Source: Aradus depressus
Taxonomy: Eukaryota > Arthropoda > Insecta > Hemiptera > Aradidae
NCBI GenBank assembly: GCA_963662175.1
Contig: OY759215.1
Span: 45,339,213 to 45,403,212, forward strand
Direction: 5' to 3'
DNA length: 64,000 bases
Made by a program: the position numbers and the translations under genes. Position 1 is the stretch's first letter, and every line of letters begins with the position of its first letter. Shown one piece after another: positions 64,000 to 64,000 of this stretch. The notes beneath the pieces are model-generated. The model had not been told where the DNA came from. It was given only the letters and a program-made list of their open reading frames with translations, and did no database searches.

Positions 64000-64000
64000 T

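Overview
The window looks like repeat-dense, AT-rich DNA from an arthropod nuclear genome, most likely an insect. The grounds are tRNA-derived SINEs, Jockey-type LINE tails, pogo/Tigger-like and hAT-like DNA transposons, and a SINE tail made of CCTAA units (the complement of the insect telomere unit TTAGG). The species cannot be fixed from sequence alone. I found no host protein-coding gene I would defend, no rRNA, no functional tRNA gene and no CRISPR array. The longest credible open reading frame (276 aa) belongs to a retrotransposon.

The clearest single element is an LTR retrotransposon at 2324-6700. It has two 849-bp LTRs that differ at two positions by eye and a 4-bp GTAC target duplication. 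It has a purine-rich tract before the 3' LTR and an unusual tRNA-Lys-like primer site. Its only ORF is Gag-like with a coiled coil; there is no protease, reverse transcriptase or integrase. It is young and non-autonomous, and it landed in an older copy of the most common repeat of the window (family 3).

The background is a lattice of dispersed repeats. Family 1 is a tRNA-headed SINE with about 20 copies in both orientations: young copies (1A) with CCTAA tails and older copies (1B) ending in a different tail. Family 2 is a second tRNA-like, poly(A)-tailed SINE (3 copies). Family 3 is a roughly 565-bp AT-rich unit whose ends carry the motif ACTTCCCCAGC and which starts with an imperfect palindrome; more than 20 pieces are present. 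Families 4, 5 and 7 are smaller dispersed repeats.

Into these are nested a pogo/Tigger element with a transposase relic (25531-26428), a second Tigger-like element (26970-28184) that itself holds a 247-bp solo LTR, half of a third (7793-8413), and two hAT-like elements with decayed 8-bp duplications (31611-32030, 56411-56882). There are also 5'-truncated LINE tails at 12.1, 18.1, 41.2, 49.3, 53.0, 54.4 and 56.9 kb, and two retroposed inserts with 12-bp duplications (50877-51286, 52026-52717). Other structures are a 142-149-bp tandem repeat (20040-20505) and fold-back structures at 8.6, 22.0 and 31.4 kb.

The genes here do not form a pathway; the window is a record of serial transposition. Relative order can be read from nesting: family 3 is the oldest layer, then DNA transposons, LINEs and SINEs, with the LTR element among the latest. 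Copy boundaries for old repeats are approximate because they were set by eye.
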